Below are positions 8,576-16,765 of a stretch of 64,000 nt of DNA, piece by piece. Both the position numbers and the translations under genes were made by a program. Source of the DNA: Flavobacteriales bacterium (lineage in GTDB: Bacteria > Bacteroidota > Bacteroidia > Flavobacteriales > Flavobacteriaceae); contig JADHRQ010000002.1 of NCBI GenBank assembly GCA_016777325.1, forward strand, positions 22,215 through 86,214. Direction: 5' to 3'. The notes beneath the pieces were generated by a model. It saw only the letters and a program-made list of their open reading frames with translations, had not been told where the DNA came from and ran no database searches. Every line of letters starts with the position of its first letter. Positions within the stretch are counted from its first letter, which is position 1.

Positions 8576-9073
8576 CTAGGTAACTATAAACTCACCCATC
8601 ATAAGTTGATAGTGCCCAGGAAATGAGCAAATAAAGATATAGGTTCCTGGCTCAGGTGCATCAAAAGTTATAGTATCAGACTCACCCCCACCCAACATTC
8701 TTGTATACACTAATTCATCACCTCCATCAGGAATATATTCAGTATTTCTTGCACCTGCAGCTCTTAGAGCGTATTCATTTACATCAATATCTTTTTTAAG
8801 CAAAACAAAATTGTGACCCATCGAACTTACAGGAAATCTTCCAGTGTGATTTAATGTTAGAGTAACTTTTTCATTAGAGTTGACTCTAATAATTTTTCTA
8901 TCAAATTTCATTTGATCATTAGAGTTAAGAGTAACAGTATTTGAAACCATGTTACCTTGAACGATTGTAGGCTCTTCTTTAACCCTCTCGTATTGAAATT
9001 TTTCTTTTGTGTTATTTGAGTTGTTACAAGAGAATGTAAATAATGATAATACCAGTATGAGTTTAATTTTCAT
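8576..9073 (-). CDS. Azurin-like cupredoxin lipoprotein
   Basis: 165 residues with a lipoprotein-type leader (MKIKLILVLSLFTFSC, Cys16; the lipobox is loose, as is common in Bacteroidota). The type 1 copper site is clear: His87 in MGHNFVLL, and Cys149, His154 and Met158/159 in FICSFPGHYQLMMGEF. The overall layout and length match the azurin branch of cupredoxins. It transfers electrons in the periplasm. It sits 29 bases upstream of the cytochrome c gene on the same strand, so the two are probably co-transcribed and act together in moving electrons from the neighbouring dehydrogenase. A TAnnTTTG promoter lies 18 bases before the start. Confidence 0.92.
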   Translation of the reverse strand: MKIKLILVLSLFTFSCNNSNNTKEKFQYERVKEEPTIVQGNMVSNTVTLNSNDQMKFDRKIIRVNSNEKVTLTLNHTGRFPVSSMGHNFVLLKKDIDVNEYALRAAGARNTEYIPDGGDELVYTRMLGGGESDTITFDAPEPGTYIFICSFPGHYQLMMGEFIVT

Positions 9074-9090
9074 GTACTTAAGATTAATTT

Positions 9091-9098
9091 CAAATTTA
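9091..9098 (-). promoter_or_regulatory. Bacteroidota -7 promoter element for the cupredoxin-cytochrome c pair
   Basis: The minus strand reads TAAATTTG here, matching the Bacteroidota element TAnnTTTG, with the cupredoxin ATG 18 bases downstream. No clear -33 TTG was assigned. The prediction rests on motif and position only. Confidence 0.45.
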
Positions 9099-9152
9099 TC
9101 ACAGAAAAATTAAATTAACTATAATAATTGATTATAATTTATTATTAGATAA

Positions 9153-10043
9153 TTAGTTATTTCTATTACGAGTAGAGACTAGGTATATACCTATAAAAAC
9201 CAATAAACAAGAGAATAATTTTGTAGTATCTAATATGTCATTACCAGTAATTAATGCAAAGCCAATTGTTATTATAGGCTGAAGATAAATAAATGAACCA
9301 ACTGTGGTTGGAGGTAAAGTTTTTAAGGCATATACGTTAAATAAATAAGTTAAAAATGTTGTGCCAATAACAACATACGCCATTCGCCAAATTGCAAACC
9401 AAGGAAGTTCAGTCCAATTAACTTCAACAAATTGATTAAAAGTAATAGGTGTGGATAAAATTAATCCAATTAAAAATAGCCACTTCATTAAAGTGAAAAT
9501 ATTATACTTATTTGTTAATGGCTTAATTACAATTAAATAACCTGCATAGGCAGATGCATTTAGTAAAAAAAACGAATTTCCAAGTGGAATATTTGGGGCG
9601 TTTATTCCAGTTTTACTACTATTAAGTATTAAAAAAACTGCACCAGCAAATCCAATTAAAATTCCAATAATTTTTTTCGTAGTTATCTTTTCTTTTAAAA
9701 CAAAGTATGAAAGTATTAGAACTAAAACAGGAGATAAAGTTATAATAATACCACTATTAATAGGTGTTGACAACTCAAGACCTCTAAAAAAAGCAAGCAT
9801 ATTAATACACATTCCTAATATTGCAGCAAGAAGTATTTTTAAAAAATCTTTCTTTTCAATTTTTTCATTAGGTGTAAATAGACCTATTAGCCAGAAAATT
9901 AAACTTGCACCTAGTAACCGTAACATGATAAATCCAGATGACCCAATATAAACAGGCATGACTTCTTTTGCTAGAGTATGATTAATACCATAAATACTGG
10001 TAGCTAAAAAAGCTGCAATTAAAGCTAGATATCTTTTATTCAT
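9153..10043 (-). CDS. EamA/DMT-family transporter (10 TM)
   Basis: 296 residues, strongly hydrophobic, with about ten membrane segments in two halves, the pattern of the drug/metabolite transporter superfamily with two EamA domains. The N-terminal half holds ATSIYGINHTLAKEVMP and FIMLRLLGASLIFWLIG. The second half holds the typical end-of-domain sequence TTVGSFIYLQPIITIGFA, close to the P-x-x-x-x-x-x-G pattern of EamA proteins. It is an inner-membrane metabolite or amino-acid exporter of unknown substrate. It is a single minus-strand gene diverging from the transsulfuration enzyme at 10121. Confidence 0.88.
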   Translation of the reverse strand: MNKRYLALIAAFLATSIYGINHTLAKEVMPVYIGSSGFIMLRLLGASLIFWLIGLFTPNEKIEKKDFLKILLAAILGMCINMLAFFRGLELSTPINSGIIITLSPVLVLILSYFVLKEKITTKKIIGILIGFAGAVFLILNSSKTGINAPNIPLGNSFFLLNASAYAGYLIVIKPLTNKYNIFTLMKWLFLIGLILSTPITFNQFVEVNWTELPWFAIWRMAYVVIGTTFLTYLFNVYALKTLPPTTVGSFIYLQPIITIGFALITGNDILDTTKLFSCLLVFIGIYLVSTRNRNN

Positions 10044-10107
10044 TCCAAAATTTATGCAACAAAGAAAATCATTTTAATATAATTAAAAACCTAATTTCGA
10101 ATATCTT

Positions 10108-10115
10108 TATCTTTG
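10108..10115 (+). promoter_or_regulatory. TAnnTTTG promoter of the transsulfuration enzyme gene
   Basis: TATCTTTG matches the Bacteroidota -7 element exactly. Its last base is only 5 bases before the ATG at 10121, so transcription would begin at or very near the start codon. If the second ATG (10133) is used the leader is about a dozen bases. This would be a leaderless or near-leaderless mRNA. Confidence 0.5.
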
Positions 10116-10120
10116 TTATT

Positions 10121-11272
10121 ATGAAGAAAAAAATGAAGTTCAACACAAAAGCAATTCATGGTGGTCAAATTCTTGACCCAGCATATGGATCTGTTATGAC
10201 TCCTATATATCAAACATCAACATATGCTCAAACTTCTCCCGGAAAACACAAAGGATATGAGTATAGTAGAACACACAATCCTACAAGAACAAACTTCGAA
10301 AGGTCTATTGCTTCTTTAGAAAATGGAGATCATGGACTTGCATTTTCATCCGGATTAGCAGCAATTGATGCTATAATGAAAACTTTAAACCCAGGAGATG
10401 AAATAATATCTACTAATGATTTGTATGGAGGAAGCTATAGATTATTTAAGACAATATTTGAAAAATATGATTTGAAATTCCACTTTGTAAATATGGAAGA
10501 TTTAAAGTCGGTTGAAGAAAAAATTAATAAAAACACTAAACTATTTTGGGCAGAGACTCCAACTAACCCGATGATGAATGTAGTTGATATTAGGTCAATG
10601 TCAAATCTATCAAAAAAAAATAATATTTTACTTTGTGTTGATAACACTTTTGCTACACCATTTATTCAAAGACCTTTAGACTTAGGAGCTGACATTGTGA
10701 TGCATTCTGCAACTAAATATATTGCAGGTCATAGCGATGTAGTTATTGGTGCAATAGTTGTAAACGACTCAATTCTTAATGAGAAATTATCCTTTATACA
10801 GAATGCTTCTGGAGCAACTCCAGGCCCAATGGATTGTTTTCTAACATTAAGAGGAATAAAAACACTTCATTTAAGAATGCAAAGACATTCTGAAAATGCA
10901 GAAAAAATTGCAAAATATTTGAAAAATCATAAAAAAATATCAAAAGTATATTGGGCAGGATTTAAAGATCATAAAAATTATGAAATTGCAAAAAATCAGA
11001 TGGATTTTTTTGGAGGAATGGTTTCATTTATTCCAGTTGATGACACATTTGAAGCTGCAAAGAAAATTGCAGAAAATCTTAATTTATTCACTTTGGCAGA
11101 ATCATTAGGAGGGGTAGAAAGTCTATGTTGTCACCCATCAAGTATGACTCACGCTTCAATTCCTGAGGATGAGAGAAAGAAATCAGGTTTAGTTGAATCA
11201 TTATTAAGATTAAGTGTTGGAGTAGAAGATGTAGATGACTTAATTGATGATTTAAATCAAGCCATAGGATAA
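10121..11272 (+). CDS. PLP-dependent Cys/Met metabolism enzyme (cystathionine gamma-synthase/lyase type)
   Basis: 383 residues of the Cys/Met metabolism PLP family (fold type I). Visible motifs are KAIHGGQ at the start, GYEYSRTHNPTR (substrate and PLP phosphate contacts), AFSSGLAAIDAI, ETPTNPMMNVVDI, VDNTFATPFIQRPLDLGAD, and the PLP-lysine segment HSATKYIAGHSD. The C-terminus has LGGVESLCCHPSSMTHASIP. It is cytoplasmic and probably a homotetramer. The subfamily cannot be fixed by eye: cystathionine gamma-synthase, cystathionine gamma-lyase and O-acylhomoserine sulfhydrylase share these motifs. Either of two ATGs four codons apart could be the start. It is followed 5 bases later by the LpxH-like gene, probably in one transcript. 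Confidence 0.9.
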   Translation: MKKKMKFNTKAIHGGQILDPAYGSVMTPIYQTSTYAQTSPGKHKGYEYSRTHNPTRTNFERSIASLENGDHGLAFSSGLAAIDAIMKTLNPGDEIISTNDLYGGSYRLFKTIFEKYDLKFHFVNMEDLKSVEEKINKNTKLFWAETPTNPMMNVVDIRSMSNLSKKNNILLCVDNTFATPFIQRPLDLGADIVMHSATKYIAGHSDVVIGAIVVNDSILNEKLSFIQNASGATPGPMDCFLTLRGIKTLHLRMQRHSENAEKIAKYLKNHKKISKVYWAGFKDHKNYEIAKNQMDFFGGMVSFIPVDDTFEAAKKIAENLNLFTLAESLGGVESLCCHPSSMTHASIPEDERKKSGLVESLLRLSVGVEDVDDLIDDLNQAIG

Positions 11273-11277
11273 AATTT

Positions 11278-12045
11278 ATGGAAATTCCAAAAGACAAGAA
11301 AATATACTTTAGTTCTGATAATCATCTTGGTTCTCCATCAACCAAAGAGAGTCATAAAAGAGAAAAAATATTTGTTTCATGGCTTGAATCTATTAAAAAT
11401 GATGCTGATATAGTCTTTTTGCTCGGAGATCTTTTTGATTTTTGGTTTGAATATAAAGAAGCTGTTCCCCGAGGATTCACTAGAGTTTTAGGAAAACTTG
11501 CAGAGCTATCTGATTCTGGAATTAAAATTTACTTTTTTATTGGAAATCATGATTATTGGATGACTGACTATTTTGAAAAGGAATTAAACATCAAAGTTTT
11601 TAAATCACCAGAGTTATTTATTTTTAATTCAAAATCTTTTTTAATAGGTCATGGAGATGGACTGGGACCTGGAGATTACGGGTATAAAAGAATGAAATTA
11701 GTTCTATCAAATCCCTTTTTTATATGGTTGTTTAGGTTGTTGCATCCAGATATAGGTATTAAACTTGGTAAATATTTATCTCAAAGCAATAAGCTTATGT
11801 CTGGAAAAGAAGATAAAGACTTTAAAGGAGAAGATAATGAGTGGTTAATTCAATATTGTTTAAAAAGATTGACTAATGAGCATATTGACTATTTTATTTT
11901 TGGTCATAGACATTTACCTATTGTACACCAGTTAAAACCTAAATCAAAATATATAAATTTAGGTGATTGGATCACTCATTATACATTCGGTGTTTTTGAT
12001 GGAAAAACTTTTAATCTAAGAAACTATCTAAAGAAAAATGATTGA
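11278..12045 (+). CDS. lpxH: UDP-2,3-diacylglucosamine diphosphatase LpxH-like phosphoesterase
   Basis: 255 residues of the calcineurin-like metallophosphoesterase fold. The metal motifs are all present: SDNHLG (the usual DxH), LLGDLFDFWFE (GDxxDxW, characteristic of LpxH), IGNHDYWM (GNHD), GHGDG and FGHRHLPI (GHxH). LpxH removes UMP from UDP-2,3-diacyl-GlcN in lipid A synthesis at the inner face of the inner membrane. The length agrees with Bacteroidota LpxH-like proteins, which are often annotated simply as UDP-2,3-diacylglucosamine diphosphatase. The gene overlaps hflX by 8 bases. Confidence 0.9.
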   Translation: MEIPKDKKIYFSSDNHLGSPSTKESHKREKIFVSWLESIKNDADIVFLLGDLFDFWFEYKEAVPRGFTRVLGKLAELSDSGIKIYFFIGNHDYWMTDYFEKELNIKVFKSPELFIFNSKSFLIGHGDGLGPGDYGYKRMKLVLSNPFFIWLFRLLHPDIGIKLGKYLSQSNKLMSGKEDKDFKGEDNEWLIQYCLKRLTNEHIDYFIFGHRHLPIVHQLKPKSKYINLGDWITHYTFGVFDGKTFNLRNYLKKND

Positions 12046-13237
12046 GTCTCAAAAATCAAACTTTGAAAGAAGTGTATTAGTTGGAATTATTAATGATTCT
12101 CAAAATGAAGAAAAGCTAGATGAATTTCTTGAGGAATTAGAATTTTTGTCTGTAACAGCAGGAGGTGAAGTTGTAAAAAAATTTAAACAAAAAATTAATA
12201 TTCCTAATCCAAAAACTTTTATAGGCAAAGGAAAAATTGAAGAAATTCAAAAATATGTTAAAAATAATGATGTATCGATTGTTATTTTTGATGATGAACT
12301 TACACCCACTCAACAATCCAACATAGAAAAGTTATTAAAGTGTAAAATTCTAGATAGAACAGCTTTAATTCTTGATATTTTTGCTCAAAGAGCTAAAACA
12401 AGTTATGCCAAAACCCAAGTTGAATTAGCTCAATATGAATACTTACTTCCTAGGTTAAAAGGTCTTTGGACTCACCTTGAAAGACAAAAGGGTGGGATAG
12501 GTATGAGAGGGCCTGGAGAAACAGAAATAGAAACAGACAGAAGAATTGTAAGAGATAAAATATCATTATTAAAAAAGAAGCTATCTACCATTGATAAGCA
12601 AATGAAAGTCCAAAGAGGTAATAGAGGATCATTAGTTAGAGTTGCACTAGTAGGATATACTAATGTTGGAAAATCAACAATAATGAATTTATTGTCAAAA
12701 AGTAAAGTCTTTGCTGAAAATAAATTATTTGCAACTCTCGATACGACAGTTAGAAAAGTTGTAATTAACACATTACCTTTCCTTTTAACAGATACAGTTG
12801 GTTTTATCAGAAAACTACCAACTCAGTTGATAGAGTCATTTAAAAGTACTTTAGAAGAGGTAAAAGATGCAGATATTCTTCTTCATATAGTAGACATATC
12901 TCATCCAAGTTTTGAAGATCATATTACTTCGGTGAATAAAATTCTTAGTGAAATTAATTGTCATAATAAGTATAACCTAATGATATTTAATAAAATTGAT
13001 AATTATAAACAGGTTGATTTTAATGACTCTCATTCTAAAAATAATAGCCATTTTTCTTTGATGCAGTGGAGGAATACGTGGATGAATAAAACAAACGGAA
13101 AAGCATTATTTGTGTCTGCAAAAAATAAAATTAACTTTGATAACTTGAAGAGAGAAATTTATGAAATAGTTAAAAATGTGGATATGAGTCATTACCCTAA
13201 AAATGATTATTTATACCCAGAATATTTTTCTAAATAA
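12038..13237 (+). CDS. hflX: GTPase HflX (ribosome-associated)
   Basis: 399 residues. The N-terminal HflX nucleotide-binding region contains TFIGKGKIEEI and VIFDDELTPTQQSNIEK, followed by DRTALILDIFAQRAKTSYAKTQVELAQ and the hallmark GGIGMRGPGETEIETDRR. The GTPase domain has G1 GYTNVGKST, G3 DTVGFIRKLP and G4 NKID. HflX binds 50S and 70S ribosomes and splits or rescues stalled ribosomes under stress. The ATG at 12038 lies inside the end of the LpxH gene, suggesting translational coupling. A 9-base inverted repeat follows the stop. Confidence 0.95.
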   Translation: MIESQKSNFERSVLVGIINDSQNEEKLDEFLEELEFLSVTAGGEVVKKFKQKINIPNPKTFIGKGKIEEIQKYVKNNDVSIVIFDDELTPTQQSNIEKLLKCKILDRTALILDIFAQRAKTSYAKTQVELAQYEYLLPRLKGLWTHLERQKGGIGMRGPGETEIETDRRIVRDKISLLKKKLSTIDKQMKVQRGNRGSLVRVALVGYTNVGKSTIMNLLSKSKVFAENKLFATLDTTVRKVVINTLPFLLTDTVGFIRKLPTQLIESFKSTLEEVKDADILLHIVDISHPSFEDHITSVNKILSEINCHNKYNLMIFNKIDNYKQVDFNDSHSKNNSHFSLMQWRNTWMNKTNGKALFVSAKNKINFDNLKREIYEIVKNVDMSHYPKNDYLYPEYFSK

Positions 13238-13239
13238 TT

Positions 13240-13265
13240 TTTGGTTAACTTCTAATTTAACCAAA
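13240..13265. repeat. Inverted repeat between hflX and the MoxR-Bat operon
   Basis: A perfect 9-base inverted repeat, TTTGGTTAA then an 8-base loop then TTAACCAAA, starts 3 bases after the hflX stop. There is no T-run after it, so it is a weak candidate terminator; it could also be an operator for the downstream Bat operon. Nothing else is seen in the 85-base gap apart from AT-rich sequence. Confidence 0.45.
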
Positions 13266-13322
13266 CCTTAACAAGGATTTTACTAATAAATTTTGAAATT
13301 TGAATAAATAAATTGTGTAATT

Positions 13323-14327
13323 ATGAGTGAAAACAAAACAAGTATTGATTTGAGTAAAAAAGATGAACTAATAAAGCAAGAAAGTGCTTTTGTAGATCTT
13401 CTTTCTCTTGAAATAAATAAAAAAATCATAGGTCAAAAGAAAATGATAGAAAGACTAATGATAGGACTTCTTGGTAAAGGACACATTTTACTTGAGGGAG
13501 TCCCAGGTCTAGCTAAAACACTTGCCATTAATAGCTTAAGCAAAGCTGTAAAAGGGTCATTTAGTAGGATTCAATTTACACCTGATTTACTTCCAGCAGA
13601 TGTAGTTGGTACAATGATTTATAATATGAAAGAAGGTAACTTCTCAATAAAACAAGGGCCAGTATTTGCTAATTTTGTTTTAGCCGATGAAATTAATAGA
13701 GCTCCAGCAAAAGTTCAATCAGCATTGCTTGAGGCAATGCAAGAGAAACAGGTGACTATAGGAGATAAAACCTTTAAATTATCGGATCCTTTTCTAGTAA
13801 TGGCAACTCAAAACCCCGTTGAACAAGAAGGTACCTATCCTTTACCTGAAGCTCAAATAGACAGGTTTATGCTAAAAGTAGTTGTTGATTATCCCAATTT
13901 AGACGAAGAACAAAAAATTATGAACATGAATCTTTCTTCTTCAAAAGAAATAATTAAACCAGTTGTTACAACAAAACAAATTACTTCTGCCCAAGAAATT
14001 GTTAATGATGTATATATGGATGAAAAAATTGAAAAGTATATACTTGATTTAATTTTTTGCACCAGGTATCCTGAGAAATATAATCTTAAAAGTTTATCTC
14101 CACTCATCTCATTTGGTGCTTCTCCACGTGGAAGTATAAATCTTGCATTAGCCTCAAAATGTTATGCATTTATAAAACATAGAGGTTTTGTAATCCCAGA
14201 AGATATTAGAGAAGTCGTTACGGATGTTTTAAGACATAGAATAGGTTTGACATATGAAGCTGAAGCTGAGAATGTGTCTACTGAGGATATAATTAAACAA
14301 ATTGTAAATACTGTTGAAGTACCATAA
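13323..14327 (+). CDS. MoxR-family AAA+ ATPase
   Basis: 334 residues. AAA+ motifs are clear: Walker A HILLEGVPGLAKT, the MoxR segment FTPDLLPADVVGT, Walker B NFVLADEINRAP, sensor-like ATQNPVEQEGTYPLPEAQIDRF, and SFGASPRGSINLA (arginine finger/sensor 2 region). MoxR ATPases act as chaperones that mature or activate partner proteins, usually with von Willebrand A partners encoded next to them. Here it opens the operon moxR-DUF58-BatD-like-BatA-BatB-BatC-BatD-BatE. It is cytoplasmic, and the ATG start is clear. Confidence 0.95.
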   Translation: MSENKTSIDLSKKDELIKQESAFVDLLSLEINKKIIGQKKMIERLMIGLLGKGHILLEGVPGLAKTLAINSLSKAVKGSFSRIQFTPDLLPADVVGTMIYNMKEGNFSIKQGPVFANFVLADEINRAPAKVQSALLEAMQEKQVTIGDKTFKLSDPFLVMATQNPVEQEGTYPLPEAQIDRFMLKVVVDYPNLDEEQKIMNMNLSSSKEIIKPVVTTKQITSAQEIVNDVYMDEKIEKYILDLIFCTRYPEKYNLKSLSPLISFGASPRGSINLALASKCYAFIKHRGFVIPEDIREVVTDVLRHRIGLTYEAEAENVSTEDIIKQIVNTVEVP

Positions 14328-14330
14328 TTA

Positions 14331-15197
14331 ATGGATTCTAAAGAATTACTTAAAAAAGTAAGACAAATTGAAATAAAAAGTAGAAGACTAAGTGATAACC
14401 TTTTTGGTGGTGAATACTTAAGTACCTTCAAAGGCAGAGGTATGACTTTCAGTGAAGTAAGGAAATATGAATTTGGAGATGACATAAGATCAATAGATTG
14501 GAATGTTACAGCCAGGTACAACGAACCTTTCATAAAAGTTTTTGAAGAAGAAAGAGAATTAACACTTATGTTACTAATTGACGTTAGTGGCTCAAAAAAC
14601 TTTGCAACTAGGAATAAATTAAAAAAAGAAATTGTTACTGAAATTGCGGCAACTCTTGCATTTTCTGCTTTAAAAAACAATGATAAAGTTGGCGCAATAC
14701 TATTTACTGATACTGTTGAGTTGTTTATCCCTCCAAACAAAGGTAAAAGACATATTTTGAGGATTATTAGAGAGCTTCTTGAGTTTAAACCAAAAAGTTC
14801 TAAGACAAGTATCGATTCATCTCTTAAGTTTTTATTAAGTGTTGTTCAAAAAAAAGCTATCGTTTTTGTCTTATCTGATTTTATAGATAATGAGTATGAT
14901 AAAACTTTAAAATTAGCAGCAAAAAAATATGATTTGACAGGAATTAGAATTTTTGATAAAATGGAAACTAAGATTCCAAAATTAGGTATGGTCCCAATGA
15001 TAGATGCCGAATCAAACGAATTAGTTTGGGTAGATACTTCATCAAGAAAAATAAGAGAAAATTATTTGTCTAATTACAATCTATCAATTAAAAATTTTGA
15101 AAGCTTATTTAATAAAAACGGAGCAGGCGTAATTAATTGTATGGTTGATGAAAGTTATGTAAAAAAACTACTTGGGTATTTTAAACATAGAGCATAA
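14331..15197 (+). CDS. DUF58 domain protein (VWA-like) of the Bat operon
   Basis: 288 residues, soluble. The N-terminal half carries the DUF58 signature GRGMTFSEVRKYEFGDDIRSIDWNVTAR followed by the VWA-like strand LTLMLLIDVSGSKNF (DxSGS, metal-ion-dependent adhesion site), and later VFVLSDFIDNEYD. DUF58 proteins are the standard partner of MoxR ATPases. The gene starts 3 bases after the moxR stop and its own stop overlaps the next ATG by 1 base. The exact role is not established; the family is tied to envelope stress resistance and, in Bacteroides, to aerotolerance. Confidence 0.92.
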   Translation: MDSKELLKKVRQIEIKSRRLSDNLFGGEYLSTFKGRGMTFSEVRKYEFGDDIRSIDWNVTARYNEPFIKVFEEERELTLMLLIDVSGSKNFATRNKLKKEIVTEIAATLAFSALKNNDKVGAILFTDTVELFIPPNKGKRHILRIIRELLEFKPKSSKTSIDSSLKFLLSVVQKKAIVFVLSDFIDNEYDKTLKLAAKKYDLTGIRIFDKMETKIPKLGMVPMIDAESNELVWVDTSSRKIRENYLSNYNLSIKNFESLFNKNGAGVINCMVDESYVKKLLGYFKHRA

Positions 15198-16765
15198 TGA
15201 AGAAAATAATATCTCTCTGGATTTTTACTACCTACTTTTTAGTTGCACAGTCACCTAATTTTGACCCTAATATTGATATATCAACTTTAATTGATACATC
15301 CCAGGTAAAAATTGGAGAAGAAATTAATTTCAAGATTGATATATATTCTAAAAATGAATATAACATAAGGTTTGATGAAAATCCTAATTTTATGCCTTTT
15401 GAAATACTTAAATCATACCCTTCTGATACAATACTAGAATTATCAAAAATATCTAAGAAATATTCATTAATTAATTTTGAACCCGGAGAATATTGGATTC
15501 CACCCCAAAAAATATACTTTAATCAATCTATAAAATATAGTGATTCATTATTGATAATAGTAAATGATGTTGAAGTAGATACTGTCAAACAAAATCTATT
15601 TGATATAAAACCAATAATACCTATTAAGAAAAATTATCAAAAATTAATTACTAGTCTTATTGTAGGTTTACTGATTTTAATTCTGATATATACAATAATC
15701 AAATTTAAATTATTTAATAAAAAAATTGACTCTTTGGATGAAATAAAATCACTTTACCAAATTGCAATTGAAAAATTAAATGATTTAGATAATAAGTCTC
15801 CTAATTCTCAAATCGAATTTAAAGAGTACTACACTATTTTGATTGATATTTTTAGAGAATATCTAGAGTCTCAAGTTAAAATTCCAGCAATGGAAAGCAC
15901 ATCAAAAGAGCTTATATTAAGAATAAACATGTTAAAAGATAGTGGAAACTATGATTTTGAAAAAAAACAGATAAATCAACTAGAAAATCTTTTCACAAAA
16001 TCGGACTTAATAAAATTTGCTAAATCATTACCAACAAAAAATGACATCAATGTTGATATTTTGACAATCAAGGATTTCATTGACTCAACTGAAAAAATAT
16101 ACAATGAAAAATATAATATACCTGTTGAAGAAGAAGTGTCTCTTGAAGAAACCTCCTTACTCGAAAATCTTAAAATATTTTTTAAATATTCATTTTTAGT
16201 TATATCTACATTAATCATAATATGTATTTTAATATTTGGTTACTATCCAGTAAGAGATACAATATTGTTAAATCCAACAAAACAACTTCTTTCAAAGGAT
16301 TGGTATACCAGTCAATATGGTTCTCCCCCTGTTGAACTTAATACACCAAACATTTTAGTCAGAATCAATGATAGTATAGAAAACAACAGATTTGAAATGG
16401 GTAATTTCGATGATTCTTTTTATTTATCTCTCGATTTTAAAGATCCAGTACAGAGTGAAAGCCCTGTAAATATTGAAATATTAAAAAATGAATTAATAAA
16501 TAAATTTCAAAATTTAGGATCAAAAAATATTTTAGTTAAAGATGATCAATTCACTTTAAAATCTGGAGATATCGGACTACGGTTTTATGGTAGTTTAGAT
16601 ATTGAAAAAAATAATGATTTGATAAGGTCAAATTTTACATCAGTGATATTACCTTATGAAAAAAAGACTATTAAACTTATTGTTGTTTATAGAGACAAAG
16701 ATAGATATGCTAATAAAATAGAATCTAAAATTTTAGAAAGCTTTAATATTATAAAAGAATTATAA
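15197..16765 (+). CDS. Two-TM protein of the Bat operon, BatD-like N-terminus (uncharacterised)
   Basis: 522 residues. It starts with a signal peptide (MKKIISLWIFTTYFLVAQ), has a periplasmic beta-rich stretch resembling BatD (IDTSQVKIGEEINFKIDIYS, an oxygen-tolerance-protein-like strand), a membrane segment at about 149-169, a cytoplasmic helical region (about 175-325) similar to the C-terminal part of BatD-like proteins, a second membrane segment at about 331-350 and a further soluble domain of about 170 residues ending in KILESFNIIKEL. I do not recognise this last domain. Position in the operon suggests it joins the BatA/B membrane complex. It overlaps both neighbours by 1 base. Confidence 0.75.
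   Translation: MKKIISLWIFTTYFLVAQSPNFDPNIDISTLIDTSQVKIGEEINFKIDIYSKNEYNIRFDENPNFMPFEILKSYPSDTILELSKISKKYSLINFEPGEYWIPPQKIYFNQSIKYSDSLLIIVNDVEVDTVKQNLFDIKPIIPIKKNYQKLITSLIVGLLILILIYTIIKFKLFNKKIDSLDEIKSLYQIAIEKLNDLDNKSPNSQIEFKEYYTILIDIFREYLESQVKIPAMESTSKELILRINMLKDSGNYDFEKKQINQLENLFTKSDLIKFAKSLPTKNDINVDILTIKDFIDSTEKIYNEKYNIPVEEEVSLEETSLLENLKIFFKYSFLVISTLIIICILIFGYYPVRDTILLNPTKQLLSKDWYTSQYGSPPVELNTPNILVRINDSIENNRFEMGNFDDSFYLSLDFKDPVQSESPVNIEILKNELINKFQNLGSKNILVKDDQFTLKSGDIGLRFYGSLDIEKNNDLIRSNFTSVILPYEKKTIKLIVVYRDKDRYANKIESKILESFNIIKEL

Noticed and set aside
14162-14740. 192-residue minus-strand ORF antisense to MoxR and DUF58 genes
   Set aside because: It is fully inside two well-supported genes on the plus strand, has a biased composition and no family motif, so it is a shadow ORF.
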